Below the pieces are notes generated by a model. It was not told where the DNA came from and ran no database searches. It was given only the letters and a program-made list of their open reading frames with translations. The position numbers were made by a program, and so were the translations under genes. A DNA stretch of 38,204 bases from Lentzea aerocolonigenes. GTDB taxonomy: Bacteria > Actinomycetota > Actinomycetes > Mycobacteriales > Pseudonocardiaceae. Positions 24,163-31,551 of this stretch are shown one piece after another; the first letter of the stretch is position 1; each line of letters opens with the position of its first letter. The DNA is taken from positions 1 through 38,204 of the forward strand of contig NZ_JYJG01000225.1 in the NCBI RefSeq assembly GCF_000955955.1. The letters are read 5' to 3'.

Positions 24163-25047
24163 ATGACGATCGTGGTGGGTGCAGGGGACGCCGAGGTCGA
24201 CCTGCCTCGTCTGGCCGACGAGCTGGCGAACGCACTCCGGGCCGGGCCGACGGCTCCCGGTCAGCGGGTGCGTGCGCAGGTGACCCCGGACGTGACGGCC
24301 ATGGTCCTGGTACCGGGCCTGGCGGCGGGCATCCCCGCCTACACGGTGAAGGTGCACGCCAAGAACCCGAACCGCTCCCCCGCCATCACCGGCGTCATCT
24401 GCCTGCACGACCTGGCGACCGGTGACCTGCTGGCCCTGATCGACAGCGCCCCGCTCACCGCCCTGCGCACCGGGCTGGGCGGGGCGTTGGGCGCGCACCT
24501 GCTGGCACGTCCGGAAGCCCGCGCGGTCACCGTGATCGGGGCCGGTGCCCAGGGCCGTGCACAGCTGGAGGCCCTGGCGGCACTGCGGCCGATCGACTCG
24601 GTCCAGGTGCGGGACACGAACCCTGCCGCCGCTTCGAGTTTCGCCGCCTGGGCGTCAGGACGGGGGATCCGGACGGCAGACGCACCTGACGGCGAGATCG
24701 TCCTGATGGCCACGTGGTCGCGCGAGCCTGTGCTGCACCACGTCCCAGCCGGCACTCACATCACGAGCCTCGGCGCGGACGAGCCCGGCAAGGCCGAGCT
24801 GGCCTCCGAGTTGCTGGCGGAGGCGCTGGTCGTGGTGGACGATCCCGGGCTCGCGCACGTGGAGGCGGACACGACGATCGGCGCGGTGCTGCGGGGTGAA
24901 CATCCTGGACGGACGCACGCGGACCAGGTCACCGTGTACAGCCCGGCCGGGATGCCGATGCAGGACCTGGTGATCGCGTGGCACGTGTACCGGAACGCGT
25001 GCCGGAAGTCGCCGGCCGTGTTCGACATCGGGGCGAGTCAGCGGTGA
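24163..25047 (+). CDS. Ornithine cyclodeaminase/mu-crystallin family protein
   Basis: The 294-residue NAD(P)-binding protein has the family order: VKVHAKNPNRSPAITGVICLHD with the substrate-contacting Lys, IDSAPLTALRTGLGGALGAHLLA, then the Rossmann loop VTVIGAGAQGRAQLEALA (GAGAQG at 127-132), and LGADEPGKAELASELL near the end. Members include ornithine cyclodeaminase, ketimine reductase and alanine dehydrogenase, so the reaction is open. The ATG at 24163 is 4 bases after the CNNM stop. The 3' end overlaps the convergent cupin by 10 bases. Confidence 0.88.
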   Translation: MTIVVGAGDAEVDLPRLADELANALRAGPTAPGQRVRAQVTPDVTAMVLVPGLAAGIPAYTVKVHAKNPNRSPAITGVICLHDLATGDLLALIDSAPLTALRTGLGGALGAHLLARPEARAVTVIGAGAQGRAQLEALAALRPIDSVQVRDTNPAAASSFAAWASGRGIRTADAPDGEIVLMATWSREPVLHHVPAGTHITSLGADEPGKAELASELLAEALVVVDDPGLAHVEADTTIGAVLRGEHPGRTHADQVTVYSPAGMPMQDLVIAWHVYRNACRKSPAVFDIGASQR

Positions 25048-25367
25048 TCCGTGCGGATTTCCAGCATGACGCAGCCCTTGTCCGTCCGGTATGGACCGTG
25101 GGGCATGCCTGGGCGACGGCTGGCGAAGTGGCCGGGGCCGAACGTTTTGCCCAGCGTCAGGTCGGTCAGGTCGCCCTCCAGGAGGTAGACCTCCTCGTGG
25201 TAGTCGTGGCGGATCACGTCTGAGGTCTCCAGGCCCGGTTGCCAGCGCGCGATTCTCGTCAGGGTCGCGGATTCCGGGTCGCGGCTGAGGATTCGCTCGG
25301 CCACGCCGGGGCCGGCCGGGCTCCAGTCGAGAGCGTCGACCGGGAAGAACTCGTGTTCCTCGCGCAT
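25038..25367 (-). CDS. Cupin-domain protein
   Basis: The 109-residue single-domain cupin has metal-binding motifs HDYHEEVYLLEGDLTDL (H-x2-H-x-E type) and GHFASRRPGMPHGPY, which supplies the later His. It resembles ChrR-like or small bicupin-derived proteins of unknown reaction. Its ATG (25365-25367) directly follows the stop of the truncated nitrilase gene, with GGAGG inside that gene. It was therefore the second gene of a nitrilase operon whose promoter has been lost; it may now depend on read-through. Confidence 0.82.
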   Translation of the reverse strand: MREEHEFFPVDALDWSPAGPGVAERILSRDPESATLTRIARWQPGLETSDVIRHDYHEEVYLLEGDLTDLTLGKTFGPGHFASRRPGMPHGPYRTDKGCVMLEIRTDHR

Positions 25368-25736
25368 CTAGAGCCTCCGGTTGGCCAGGACCGGGAGCAT
25401 CGCGCGGGCCTCGTCGACCAGCGGAATGTCCACATCGGACAGGATTGTGCCCGGTGCGCCGTCGAGTTGCCGGCGGACGGTGCCGAGCGGGTCGATCACG
25501 GCGCTGCGGCCGATTCCCGTTGGGGCGGAACCGTGGTCGGCATCCGGATCGGCCTGGCCGCAGGCGAGGACCCAGGAGGTCGCGTCCAGGGCTCGGGCGC
25601 GGGTCAGCAGGTCCCACTGGTCGGCTTTGCCCGGGCCCGCACCCCAGGAGGCGCCGAGCAGGATGACCGGGGCGGTGTCGGCGAGAGCGCGGAAGAGTTC
25701 CGGGAAGCGGACGTCGTAGCAGGTGGCCAGGCCGAA
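25368..25736 (-). pseudogene. Truncated nitrilase (carbon-nitrogen hydrolase), 3' half only
   Basis: About 122 residues remain, beginning FGLATCYDVRFPELFRALAD with the catalytic Cys, then APVILLGASWGAGPGKADQW, LTRARALDATSWVLACGQAD, and the usual C-terminus (IGRSAVIDPLGTVRRQL). The first half of the enzyme is missing, with its Glu and Lys catalytic residues and its start. The frame stays open upstream to 25877, but there it reads the antisense of a DUF2848 fragment. A full enzyme would be about 260 residues, so this is not active on family knowledge. Confidence 0.8.
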
Positions 25737-25958
25737 GGCACCCTCACCGAGCTGCTCACCCCGCAGTACTGGGTGGACCAGCTGCGCGAACTGGGCCTGC
25801 TCAAGCCCGGCACCGTCCTGCTGTCCGGCACCATCCCGATGCACCACGGCGTGGAGCAGTTCGCGTCGAAGTGGCACGTCGAGCTGCGCGACCCCGCCAC
25901 CGGTGATGTCCTCGACTGCGGGTACGAGGTGACCCTGCTGCCGGACCCGATCGGCTGA
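25737..25958 (+). pseudogene. Truncated DUF2848 protein, C-terminal part only
   Basis: The plus frame ends with LTELLTPQYWVDQLRELGLL, KPGTVLLSGTIPMHHGVEQF, ASKWHVELRDPATGDVLDCG and YEVTLLPDPIG. This is the C-terminal segment of DUF2848 (fumarylacetoacetate-hydrolase-like) proteins, normally about 220-240 residues. Only about 73 residues remain. Upstream the frame is open but reads the antisense of the nitrilase. It faces away from the nitrilase remnant: both genes lost their 5' halves at the same point. Family assignment is from motif memory. Confidence 0.65.
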
Positions 25959-26062
25959 AAGCTGTGCCTTCTGTCCAGGGCCGGTATGTGCCCGGCAAGC
26001 CCTGTCGAAATCCGTGTCGCCTGGTTCGACCTATGGGTGACGGACACACACAGGAGGCAGCA

Positions 26063-26659
26063 ATGGGCAAGGTCTACGCAGGCGCCAGCACGTCGATCGA
26101 CGGCTACATCTCCGGCCCCGACCAGTCGGGCTTCGACCAGCTGTTCCGCTGGCACACCACGGGAGACGTGGAGGTCCCGGCGCCGACCGGGGCGCACACG
26201 TTCAAGCTGACGCCCGGCAGCGCCGCCTATCTCAGCGCGTACATCGAAGGCGCCGGCGCGCTCGTCGTCGGCCGCAAGCTCTACGACCACACGAACGGCT
26301 GGGGCGGCCAACACCCGTTGGGCGTGCACACCGTCGTGCTCACTCATCGGCCGTTGGAGAACACCGAGCACTTCTCGTTCGTCAGCGGCGGCATCGAGGA
26401 AGCCGTCGCGGTGGCGCAGAAGCACGCCGCGGACAAGACCGTCGGGCTCAACGGCGGCGAGATCGCCCGACAGGCGATCGACGCCGGCCTGGTCGACGAG
26501 ATCTGGCTCGACCTGGTGCCGGTGGTGCTCGGCGGGGGCACGCCGTTCTTCGCGCCGGGCAAGCGTTTCGCCCTGGAGGGGCCGCTCTCGGTGATCGAGG
26601 GCGTCGGCGTCACGCACCTGCGCTACAAAGTGAACTATGGAGCTTCGGAAGCTGAGTGA
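26063..26659 (+). CDS. Dihydrofolate reductase / RibD C-terminal-like reductase
   Basis: The 198-residue protein has KVYAGASTSIDGYISGPDQS at the N-terminus, GALVVGRKLYDHTNGWGG, HTVVLTHRP, VGLNGGEIARQAIDAGLVDEIWLDLVPVVLGGGTPFF-type ending (GG-x-E, ALDAGLVDE and LVPVVLG motifs). This is the RibD C-terminal/DHFR-like family, often of unknown substrate. It is not the cellular folA. The ATG at 26063 has a strong AGGAGG 6 bases upstream, 104 bases after the DUF2848 remnant. The 3' end overlaps the acetyltransferase by 23 bases. Confidence 0.9.
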   Translation: MGKVYAGASTSIDGYISGPDQSGFDQLFRWHTTGDVEVPAPTGAHTFKLTPGSAAYLSAYIEGAGALVVGRKLYDHTNGWGGQHPLGVHTVVLTHRPLENTEHFSFVSGGIEEAVAVAQKHAADKTVGLNGGEIARQAIDAGLVDEIWLDLVPVVLGGGTPFFAPGKRFALEGPLSVIEGVGVTHLRYKVNYGASEAE

Positions 26660-27143
26660 GGCCGACGCGGCGGAGTTGCTGCGGGTCGTTCGGGAGTCGC
26701 TCGCGCACCTGCGGCCGTGGATGCCGTGGGCGCACGTCGACTACGACGCGGAGGCCGCCGCCGGGTTCCTCGTCATGGCGGTGAGCACCTGGGAGCGCGG
26801 GACGATGTTCCACCACGCGATCACCGTCGACGGCGCGATCGCCGGTGTGATCACCGCGGACCGCACGGATCACGACCTCGTGGAGATCGGCTACTGGCTG
26901 CATCCCGCGCACACCGGACGTGGTCTGGCCACGAAAGCGGCCGCGGAACTGGTCGAGTTCGCGTTCCGGCTCGACGGGGTGCGCAGGGTCCAGATCTGGC
27001 ACGACGCGGCCAACCTCGCGAGCAGCGGTGTGCCGCGGCGCCTCGGGTTCACCGAGATCGACCGCCGCACACCGCCGCGCGAGCCCGCGATCGGCAACCG
27101 CGTCGGGGTGGACGTGGTGTGGGAGCTGAAAAAGCAGGACTAG
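26637..27143 (+). CDS. GNAT acetyltransferase, RimJ/RimL type
   Basis: The 168-residue N-acetyltransferase has the HLRPWMPWAH motif typical of RimJ/RimL-like enzymes, DLVEIGYWLHPAHTGRGLATKAAAEL with the acetyl-CoA loop (HTGRGLA), and VPRRLGFTEIDRR near the end. The likely target is an alpha-amino group of a protein, peptide or small molecule. The start overlaps the reductase gene by 23 bases. The TAG stop is part of CTAG shared with the convergent multicopper oxidase stop. Confidence 0.9.
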   Translation: MELRKLSEADAAELLRVVRESLAHLRPWMPWAHVDYDAEAAAGFLVMAVSTWERGTMFHHAITVDGAIAGVITADRTDHDLVEIGYWLHPAHTGRGLATKAAAELVEFAFRLDGVRRVQIWHDAANLASSGVPRRLGFTEIDRRTPPREPAIGNRVGVDVVWELKKQD

Positions 27144-28603
27144 GGGACGATTTCGAGCTGCGCCATCATGCCGATCCACGAGTGTTCGAGGAAGTGGCAG
27201 TGGTAGACGTAGCGGCCGGTGTAGCCGGTGAACGTGGCCTGCACCTTCACCGTCTCACCGGCGGTGATCGGGATCGTGTCCTTGAGGCCCGCGTCGCCGG
27301 GCAGTGGCGGGCCGCCGTTGCGCTCCAGCACGCGGAACTGGACCAGGTGCAGGTGGAAGTTGTGCTTGACGCCGGTCGGGTCGGAGCTCTTGATCAGCCA
27401 CGTCTCGGTGGTGCCGCGTTTGATCGTGAAGTCGACGCGGTCCATGTCGAAGACCTTGCCGTTGATCGTGCCGTCCGGGCGGTCGTTGGGCTTGAAGAAG
27501 AACGCCAGGTCGACCACGCGGTCCACGGTGGAGTAGGGCATCGCGGGCAACGGGCGCAGCTTGGCGGGCACGCGGCTGGAGTCCGAGGCTCGGCGGACCA
27601 CGTCGAAGCGGAGGATCTCGCCTGCCACTGAGTCGGTGAGCACGACGTGCGATCCCACCGGGTGCTTGGAGAAGTCGATGACGATGTCGGAGCGTTCGGC
27701 CGAGGAGAGGACGAGTTCGTCCTGTTCCAGCGTGCCGGCGAGCAGACCGCCGTCGGACCCGATGCGGGTGAACTTGTCGCCGGACAGCTTGAGGTGGAAG
27801 ACGCGCTGGTTGGCGGAGTTGACCAGGCGGAACCGGTACTTGCGGGCGGCGACCTCGAAGTAGGGCTGCGGGACGCCGTTGGCGAGCACCACCGTGCGCT
27901 TGGACGGGTCGTCGAAGACCACGATGTTGCCGCTGTCGTCGAACTGGATGTCGCGCAACAGGATCGGGACGTCGTAGGCGCCGGACGGCAGGTTCAGCGC
28001 GCGTTCGGAGTCGTCCTCGATCACGTAGGCGCCGTGCAGTCCCAAGTAGACGTGCGCGGCTTCGGTGCCGTGACTGTGGTCGTGGTACCAGAGGGTCGTG
28101 CCCTGCTGGGAGTTCGGGTAGAGGTAGAGGCGGGTGCGGCCGGGTTCGATGACGTCCTTCGGGTGGCCGTCGTGCTCGGGTGCGACATGGCCGCCGTGCA
28201 GGTGGACGTTGGCGGCCTCGTCCAGCTCGTTGTGGAACATGATCAGCGTCTTGCGGCCTGTCTTCGCCCTGATCGTCGGGCCGACGAACTGACCGCCGAA
28301 GCCCATGACCGGCGACTTCAGGCCTGGCAGGATCTCCGCTGTCGTTCTTTCGATCGAGAGCTGGTAGATCTCCTGCTTCGCCGTGGACACCACCGGTTTG
28401 AGCACGGGTGGCACGGGCATCGCGCGTGTCCACGGCACTATCTCCGGTTTTGTGCCGGTGAAGGTCTTCGACTCCACGAACGCCTTCGCGTGCTCGCTGT
28501 GCGTCGAGTCCTCGTGCCCCTCGGCAGGCGCGAGCAGTTGCGGCACACCGAGAACTCCGGCCGCGACGCCTCCCGCGGCGAGCACACTTCGTCTGTTGAG
28601 CAT
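27140..28603 (-). CDS. Tat-exported multicopper oxidase
   Basis: The 487-residue precursor starts MLNRRSVLAAGGVAAGVLGV, a twin-arginine signal, cut before EGHED or nearby. All copper sites are present: HLHGGH (134-139), WYHDHSHG (H174, H176), KHNFHLHLVQF in the third domain, and YHCHFLEHSWIGMM with Cys469 for type 1 copper and Met479 as axial ligand. The three-domain layout fits CotA/CueO/bilirubin-oxidase-like enzymes. The substrate (phenols, Cu(I) or Mn(II)) cannot be told; there is no Met-rich insert like CueO. The ATG at 28601-28603 has AGGGGAA upstream. Stop shares CTAG with the gene on the other strand. Confidence 0.93.
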   Translation of the reverse strand: MLNRRSVLAAGGVAAGVLGVPQLLAPAEGHEDSTHSEHAKAFVESKTFTGTKPEIVPWTRAMPVPPVLKPVVSTAKQEIYQLSIERTTAEILPGLKSPVMGFGGQFVGPTIRAKTGRKTLIMFHNELDEAANVHLHGGHVAPEHDGHPKDVIEPGRTRLYLYPNSQQGTTLWYHDHSHGTEAAHVYLGLHGAYVIEDDSERALNLPSGAYDVPILLRDIQFDDSGNIVVFDDPSKRTVVLANGVPQPYFEVAARKYRFRLVNSANQRVFHLKLSGDKFTRIGSDGGLLAGTLEQDELVLSSAERSDIVIDFSKHPVGSHVVLTDSVAGEILRFDVVRRASDSSRVPAKLRPLPAMPYSTVDRVVDLAFFFKPNDRPDGTINGKVFDMDRVDFTIKRGTTETWLIKSSDPTGVKHNFHLHLVQFRVLERNGGPPLPGDAGLKDTIPITAGETVKVQATFTGYTGRYVYHCHFLEHSWIGMMAQLEIVP

Positions 28604-28742
28604 CGCTGTTCCCCTAAGCGCCCCAGGCGGATGCGAGCGTGAGAACGCTTCCGCGGCGGTTGGATGCGGCGGAAACCTACGCCGGGCGCTCGGGGGGAAC
28701 ACCTAGTTCCGAGATGGCCTCATATGTGCAGAGGAGACCGTC

Positions 28743-29399
28743 TCAAGAGGCCAGTGCGGCCTTCACCGAACGAGTGCGCTCGTCCGCGAGCACTTCGTCA
28801 TCACCGTTCTCAATCGCTTGCAGCACTTGGGAAACGACGTCCTCCGGCGAGATCTTGGGTGCGTCGACGATCGACGCCATGTCCGTGTCGATGAACCCCG
28901 CGTGCACGGCGATGACCTGAGTTCCCTGCTCCCGCAACGCTTCCCGCGTCGAGTTCGTCAGCGACCAGCCGGCCGACTTGGACGCCGCGTAACCGCGGAA
29001 GGCCGGGCGGCCGATGAACGACAGGACGCTCAGCACGTTGACGATCGCGCCGCCGCCATTGGCTTTCAGAATGGGTGCGAACGCGTCGGTCGTGCGGACG
29101 ATCCCGAAGAAGTTGACCTCGAATTCTGCCCGGATGCTGTCAACGTCCTCGCCCGCGAGGAGCACGCCGGCGTTGTTGATGACGATCGAGACGTCACCGA
29201 GCTGCTTGGCCGCGGCTTGCACCGACGCGTCGTCGGTCACGTCGAGCTGGACCGGGATGACGCCTTCGTCCACAACGGACGCCGGGTTGCGCGCCCCGGC
29301 GTAGACCTTCGCGCCCCTCTTCGCGAGCTCCTGGGCGAACGCCCGGCCAAGCCCGCGGTTGGCGCCGGTGACTAACACGGTCGCAGTGCCGAAGTCCAT
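28743..29399 (-). CDS. Short-chain dehydrogenase controlled by the divergent HxlR regulator
   Basis: The 218-residue classical SDR has TGANRGLG (11-18), NNAG (75-78), a Ser in NVLSVLSF, and Y137-x-x-x-K141 in FRGYAASKSAGWS. GARN after strand 2 suggests NADP(H). The ATG at 29397-29399 is 12 bases from the first of two HxlR-type palindromes. SDR/HxlR divergent pairs usually serve as inducible reductive detoxification of aldehydes or quinones; that role is inferred. Confidence 0.92.
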   Translation of the reverse strand: MDFGTATVLVTGANRGLGRAFAQELAKRGAKVYAGARNPASVVDEGVIPVQLDVTDDASVQAAAKQLGDVSIVINNAGVLLAGEDVDSIRAEFEVNFFGIVRTTDAFAPILKANGGGAIVNVLSVLSFIGRPAFRGYAASKSAGWSLTNSTREALREQGTQVIAVHAGFIDTDMASIVDAPKISPEDVVSQVLQAIENGDDEVLADERTRSVKAALAS

Positions 29400-29410
29400 C
29401 GCTACCTCCT

Positions 29411-29463
29411 AAGTTGGCTTTCCCAACTCACGTTAGCGCGGTGAGTTTGATTTGCCAACTCAC
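29411..29463. promoter_or_regulatory. Two tandem HxlR-type operators
   Basis: Site 1 at 29412-29428 reads AGTTGG-N5-CCAACT, a perfect palindrome. Site 2 at 29444-29460 reads AGTTTG-N5-CCAACT, one mismatch. Both are followed by CAC, and their starts are 32 bases apart (about three helical turns). They fill the divergent gap between the SDR and hxlR genes. Confidence 0.7.
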
Positions 29464-29466
29464 TGA

Positions 29467-29472
29467 TACGAT
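29467..29472 (+). promoter_or_regulatory. Putative -10 (TACGAT) of the hxlR gene, leaderless
   Basis: TACGAT ends 6 bases before the ATG at 29479 and there is no ribosome-binding site, the same arrangement as at marR. Operator site 2 ends 6 bases before it, so it would block the promoter. Confidence 0.45.
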
Positions 29473-29478
29473 GGTCAC

Positions 29479-29907
29479 ATGACCCCTCGAAGCTGTTCGA
29501 TCGCGAACGCGCTGGAGGTCGTCGGCGAACGCTGGTCGCTGCTGGCGTTGCGCGAGGTCTTCTTCGGCAACACCCGGTTCGACCAGATCGCCGCGAACAC
29601 CGGCGCCTCCCGCGACGTGCTGGCCGCGCGGCTGAAGAAGCTGGTCAGCGCTGGCGTGCTGGAGAAGGTGCAGTACTCGTCGCACCCGCCGCGGCACGAG
29701 TACCACCTGACCGATTCGGGCCGCGCTCTCCACAACGTGCTGCTGATGCTCAGGGAGTGGGGCGATCAGTACGTGACCGAGGGGCCGCCCCCGCAGGTGT
29801 TCCAGCACTCTTGCGGCCACGTGCTGCACCCACGCGTCGTGTGCGCGCATTGCGGCGAGGAAGTGTCGCCGGAGTCGCTCACCCGCGCTGCTCAGCCGAC
29901 CCACTAG
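29479..29907 (+). CDS. HxlR-family transcriptional regulator
   Basis: The 142-residue winged-helix regulator has CSIANALEVVGERWSLLALREV, with the family's Cys near the N-terminus, then FGNTRFDQIAANTGASRDVL, AARLKKLVSAGVLEKVQYSS and PPRHEYHLTDSGRAL. The C-terminal tail HSCGHVLHPRVVCAHCGEEV adds a C-x-H...C-x2-C cluster that could bind zinc, as in a subgroup of longer HxlR proteins. It likely represses the divergent SDR and itself through the two palindromes. Cys6 may sense electrophiles (inference from the family). Confidence 0.9.
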   Translation: MTPRSCSIANALEVVGERWSLLALREVFFGNTRFDQIAANTGASRDVLAARLKKLVSAGVLEKVQYSSHPPRHEYHLTDSGRALHNVLLMLREWGDQYVTEGPPPQVFQHSCGHVLHPRVVCAHCGEEVSPESLTRAAQPTH

Positions 29908-29917
29908 GTTGTGCAGC

Positions 29918-30163
29918 ATGAGCGAGGACGACGAGGACGAGTTCGCCGAGGACGACGACTTCGAGGACGAGGAAGACGCCGACGACCTCTTCGCCGTCAC
30001 CCCTGAGCCGCGCACGGTGTGTCACCTGTGCGGAGGGGCGAGCTACATCGCGGCGCCCACGCTCGCGATCATCGGGGGCGCGCCGCGGACCGTGGACAAC
30101 GGGCGGGAGTGCCCGCACTGCAGCGGCGCGCGGACGTTCAACGGGCTCGTACCGCCGCTTTAG
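29918..30163 (+). CDS. Small acidic protein with C-terminal zinc ribbon
   Basis: The 81-residue product has an N-terminal acidic run (residues 2-24, nearly all Asp/Glu with MSEDDEDEFAEDDDFEDEED) followed by TVCHLCGG and ECPHCSGAR, two C-x2-C knuckles about 30 residues apart, like half of a DnaJ zinc domain. It follows hxlR by 10 bases and probably shares its transcript. I do not recognise a named family. The 3' end overlaps DUF1801 by 26 bases. Confidence 0.7.
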   Translation: MSEDDEDEFAEDDDFEDEEDADDLFAVTPEPRTVCHLCGGASYIAAPTLAIIGGAPRTVDNGRECPHCSGARTFNGLVPPL

Positions 30164-30596
30164 CCCTGCTCTCCTCGTGCCAGTCGAGGAACTGCGGGAC
30201 CTGCAGGCGTGCCACCTCGTCGGCGATGACGTCGAGGGCCAGGTCCGCGGAGCGCTTGAAGCGGACGCAGGCCTTGCCCATGTCGAGCTTCTTGCCGGTG
30301 GCGGCCCACCTGGTGCGGAACGACTCCTCGAACTCCTCCATCACCGTGGTCAGGTAGACGGCGTAGTAGTTCTTCTGGGCCGCGAGGGCGGCGTACATGA
30401 GCGGCTTCTTGTTGTACGTCGGGCCGCTCACCTCCAGCGGCACGGCGTAGGTGATCAGGCCCCAGTCCATTTGCTCGACGTAACCGTCGGGCAGGTTGGC
30501 GAGAATGACGTCGCGCACAGCGCTGACCTCGGCACGCCGCTCATCAGGCAGTTCGGCCAGGTACTCCTCGACCGTGGAGGCATCGCTCTTCGCCAT
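30138..30596 (-). CDS. DUF1801 domain protein
   Basis: The 152 residues match DUF1801 (YdhG-like): EYLAELPDERRAEVSAVRDV, EQMDWGLITYAVPLEVSGPT, KPLMYAALAAQKNYYAVYLT, TGKKLDMGKACVRFKRSADL, a small alpha/beta fold of unknown function. The ATG at 30594-30596 lies 6 bases after TACCGT on the minus strand, and 19 bases from the divergent gene's start, so both are probably leaderless. Confidence 0.88.
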   Translation of the reverse strand: MAKSDASTVEEYLAELPDERRAEVSAVRDVILANLPDGYVEQMDWGLITYAVPLEVSGPTYNKKPLMYAALAAQKNYYAVYLTTVMEEFEESFRTRWAATGKKLDMGKACVRFKRSADLALDVIADEVARLQVPQFLDWHEESRAKAAVRAR

Positions 30597-30601
30597 GCGC
30601 G

Positions 30602-30608
30602 TACGGTA
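30602..30608. promoter_or_regulatory. Overlapping symmetric -10 elements for two divergent leaderless genes
   Basis: TACGGTA contains TACGGT on the plus strand (30602-30607, 8 bases before GTG 30616) and TACCGT on the minus strand (30608-30603, 6 bases before ATG 30596). One 7-bp element could thus serve both directions within a 19-base gap. Confidence 0.45.
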
Positions 30609-30615
30609 ATCGCTC

Positions 30616-31488
30616 GTGGAGGTCCTGGAACGAGCCGAATGGCATGAATTGCGCGAGGCGCACATCGCGCGCATGCGCCGGTTCACCGGGCCGCACCAGG
30701 AGCGGAAGCTTCGCAAAGAGAAGCACCCCGTCATGGACTTCCTCTTCACGTACTACAGCCATCGGCCCGTGCGGCTCGAACGGTGGCATCCAGGGCCGGG
30801 TGTCGTGCTCGAGGACGCTGCCGAGTACCTGGAGTTTCCGCACTACAAGGCCACGGTGGACGGCGTCACGCTCGACGTGGAGAGCTTCACCCGGCAGCGC
30901 GAGAAGACGCTGGAGTTCGTCGAAGCCCTGCTCACGGCGACGCTGAGCAGGCCGGCGCGGCTCGGGTGCTTCGGGTTGCACGAGTGGGCGATGGTCTACC
31001 GGCAGCAGCCTGAGGAGGTCAGGCACAACGCGTGGCCGCTGCGGCTCGGCAGCGACGGGACGGACGCCGTGGTGGAGGCGAGCCGGATCCAGTGCGGGCA
31101 CTTCGACGCCTTCAGGTTCTTCACGCAGCCCGCGCGGCCTCGCAACACCCTGCAGCCCACGCGGGAGGAGCAGGTCGCGAACGAGCAGCCGGGGTGCCTG
31201 CACGCGAACATGGACCTGTTCAAGTGGGCGTACAAGCTGGAGCCCGCGACGCCGTCGGACCTGGTCGCCGACTGCTTCGAACTGGCCGCTGACGTGCGCG
31301 AACTCGACATGCAGGCCTCTCCGTACGACCTGGCAGGGCTGGGGTACTCACCGGTGCCGATCGAGACCCCCGACGGGCGGGCGGAGTACGTTCGGAGGCA
31401 GGCCGCGTTCGCTGAGCGGGCGCGGTCGTTGCGAGAACGGCTCGTGTTCGTTTGCCAGTCGATACATGCAGTGACTTCACTTCGCTGA
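30616..31488 (+). CDS. Conserved protein of the type annotated 3-methyladenine DNA glycosylase in actinobacteria
   Basis: The 290 residues open with WHELREAHIARMRRFTGPHQ, then KHPVMDFLFTYYSHRPVRLERWHPG, GCFGLHEWAMVYR, CGHFDAFRFFT, CLHANMDLFKWAYKLEP and DLAGLGYSPVPIETPDGRAE. Homologues in Streptomyces carry the glycosylase name, but I see no helix-hairpin-helix or known glycosylase motif, so that name may only be inherited. His, Cys and aromatic residues are strongly patterned, which suggests an enzyme. The start GTG has no clear ribosome-binding site. Confidence 0.7.
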   Translation: MEVLERAEWHELREAHIARMRRFTGPHQERKLRKEKHPVMDFLFTYYSHRPVRLERWHPGPGVVLEDAAEYLEFPHYKATVDGVTLDVESFTRQREKTLEFVEALLTATLSRPARLGCFGLHEWAMVYRQQPEEVRHNAWPLRLGSDGTDAVVEASRIQCGHFDAFRFFTQPARPRNTLQPTREEQVANEQPGCLHANMDLFKWAYKLEPATPSDLVADCFELAADVRELDMQASPYDLAGLGYSPVPIETPDGRAEYVRRQAAFAERARSLRERLVFVCQSIHAVTSLR

Positions 31489-31551
31489 CGAAGTTCACCT
31501 GTTAGCGTGATTGGCGGTCGTCGGGGGCCGCTGAGTAGTTGTGAGGGATCG

